NCBI GenBank assembly: GCA_050693875.1
Contig: JBOGWP010000161.1
Location: forward strand, 1 to 22,656
Length of the DNA: 22,656 bases
From: JBOGWP01 sp050693875
GTDB lineage: Bacteria > Actinomycetota > CADDZG01 > JAHWKV01 > JBOGWP01
Direction of reading: 5' to 3'
Each line of letters opens with the position of its first letter. Positions within the stretch are counted from its first letter, which is position 1. A program made the position numbers and the translations under genes. Shown here one piece after another: positions 22,540-22,656 of this stretch. Under the pieces are notes generated by a model that had not been told where the DNA came from, made no database searches, and was given only the letters and a program-made list of their open reading frames with translations.

Positions 22540-22656
22540 TCATTCAGCTGTGGATCGGCGACCAAGTACCACGTCGATCCCGCGCAGGATGAGGTCGAGC
22601 TGTGCTCTCGGAACCCTTCCGACATGGTCCGTGAGCACATGTCGGTCCACTGCCAC
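22540..22656 (-). CDS. Possible C-terminus of a MazF/PemK-like toxin (5' end outside window)
   Basis: An open frame of 38 residues enters from the right edge and stops at TGA 22540-22542. Its pattern, VDRHVLTDHVGRVPRAQLD followed by an amphipathic helix ending VVLGR, resembles the last two elements of MazF/PemK ribonuclease toxins (a D-x-h-x-T strand, a helix with G-R-V/L, and a final helix ending V-L-G-L). This is a short match and no catalytic residue is in view. The hairpin just downstream supports a real gene end. Alternative: an unrelated hypothetical protein. Confidence 0.4.
   Translation of the reverse strand: MAVDRHVLTDHVGRVPRAQLDLILRGIDVVLGRRSTAE

Overview
The window is high-GC DNA, densely packed with genes, and looks like an Actinomycetota chromosome fragment, most likely from an uncultured or metagenome-derived lineage. 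The indicators are a BldC-type MerR regulator, a TIGR03620-like LLM oxidoreductase that would use F420, a mycothiol-type maleylpyruvate isomerase fold, DUF2277, a GlnR-like operator in front of an ammonium transporter, tRNAs without encoded CCA, and start codons placed 6-7 bases after -10 boxes (leaderless mRNAs). No phage, insertion sequence, CRISPR or plasmid gene was seen.

Layout. 1-2580: a PspC-domain gene running off the left edge, divergent from a PspC-fused sensor kinase and a LuxR-type response regulator; the kinase and regulator contain several indels. 2592-4892: an orphan family-5 solute-binding lipoprotein divergent from bioY (biotin uptake). 4894-7343: a two-gene operon of a tandem MgtE/SLC41-type cation transporter and a duplicated PhoU-TrkA_C regulator. 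7545-7727: tRNA-Asp(GTC) and tRNA-Phe(GAA). 7851-9620: bldC-like regulator and an aldehyde dehydrogenase. 9779-12478: a YgjP-like metallopeptidase, an unrecognised protein and a DinB/MDMPI-SCP2 protein. 12481-12553: two identical hairpins between convergent genes.

12580-18728 is the most distinctive locus. On the minus strand, a membrane protein with a degenerate GGDEF domain is translationally coupled to a small membrane-anchored protein. Divergent from these, a strong leaderless promoter drives CAP1, sensor histidine kinase, receiver 1, receiver 2, CAP2. The two CAP/SCP proteins are paralogues that share a cysteine pair, a Pro/Ala-rich stalk and a C-terminal membrane segment, and they bracket the two-component system. 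I infer a cell-envelope signalling module; I do not know it as a named system.

18812-21766: an Amt ammonium transporter with four GlnR-like half-sites at 11-bp spacing upstream, then the LLM oxidoreductase and a DUF2277 protein. 21937-22656: a disrupted SnoaL-like ester cyclase and the possible C-terminus of a MazF/PemK-like toxin at the right edge.

Reading-frame damage is confined to the two ends (about 870-2540 and 22140-22240), while the 2.6-21.8 kb interior is clean. Poor consensus quality near contig ends is therefore as plausible as real gene decay.
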